Made by a program: the position numbers and the translations under genes. Source: Acidobacteriota bacterium (lineage in GTDB: Bacteria; Acidobacteriota; Terriglobia; Bryobacterales; Bryobacteraceae). Taken from it: a stretch of 6,056 nt of DNA. Of this stretch, positions 6,046 to 6,056 are shown in pieces. The stretch spans positions 1-6,056 of the forward strand of contig VFZQ01000360.1 of the NCBI GenBank assembly GCA_016871135.1, written 5' to 3'. Positions within the stretch are counted from its first letter, which is position 1. Each line of letters starts with the position of its first letter. The notes beneath the pieces were generated by a model. It had not been told where the DNA came from. It did not search any database and saw only the letters and a list, made by a program, of their open reading frames with translations.

Positions 6046-6056
6046 ACGAGTAGACC

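Noticed and set aside
6027..6047. Possible sigma-54 promoter (TGGCAC on the minus strand), tempting because enterobacterial pspA is sigma-54 dependent
   Set aside because: The GC element sits three bases too far from the GG, and the implied transcription start would fall downstream of the first ATG.

Overview
The window is a compact, one-directional gene cluster. All seven genes lie on the minus strand, so transcription runs from position 6056 towards position 1. Gaps between genes are 30 nt or less, and three junctions overlap. The DNA is GC-rich. An OmpA-type peptidoglycan-binding domain and a tethered periplasmic binding protein point to a diderm (Gram-negative) bacterium. The overall look fits a soil lineage such as Acidobacteriota, but the phylum cannot be fixed from this sequence and that is a guess.

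Layout in transcription order: (1) 6026-5349, an unrecognised soluble protein with a Pro/Ala-rich linker and a coiled-coil rod; (2) 5318-4587, a PspA/IM30 (phage-shock protein A) family protein; (3) 4568-2760, a membrane-anchored ABC substrate-binding protein fused to a C-terminal OmpA domain; (4) 2763-1975, an ABC permease of the nitrate/sulfonate/taurine (SsuC/TauC) type; (5) 1975-1151, its ATPase; (6) 1126-221, an unrecognised protein with a membrane hairpin followed by a long helical region; (7) 231-1, the first 77 codons of a gene that leaves the window and resembles the N-terminus of a group of AAA-family ATPases. No RNA genes, mobile elements, CRISPR arrays or stretches of more than 300 bases without a gene were seen.

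How they may work together (inference): the three transporter parts are translationally coupled and probably form one complex. Its binding protein is unusual, with an N-terminal membrane anchor and a peptidoglycan-binding C-terminus, so it spans from inner membrane to cell wall. PspA is a known membrane-binding, ESCRT-III-superfamily protein. The two helical proteins of unknown function and the probable AAA ATPase could be its partners or remodeller. The cluster as a whole looks like an envelope-maintenance or envelope-stress module built around PspA and a wall-tethered ABC system, rather than a plain nutrient importer. This is the main lead in the window.
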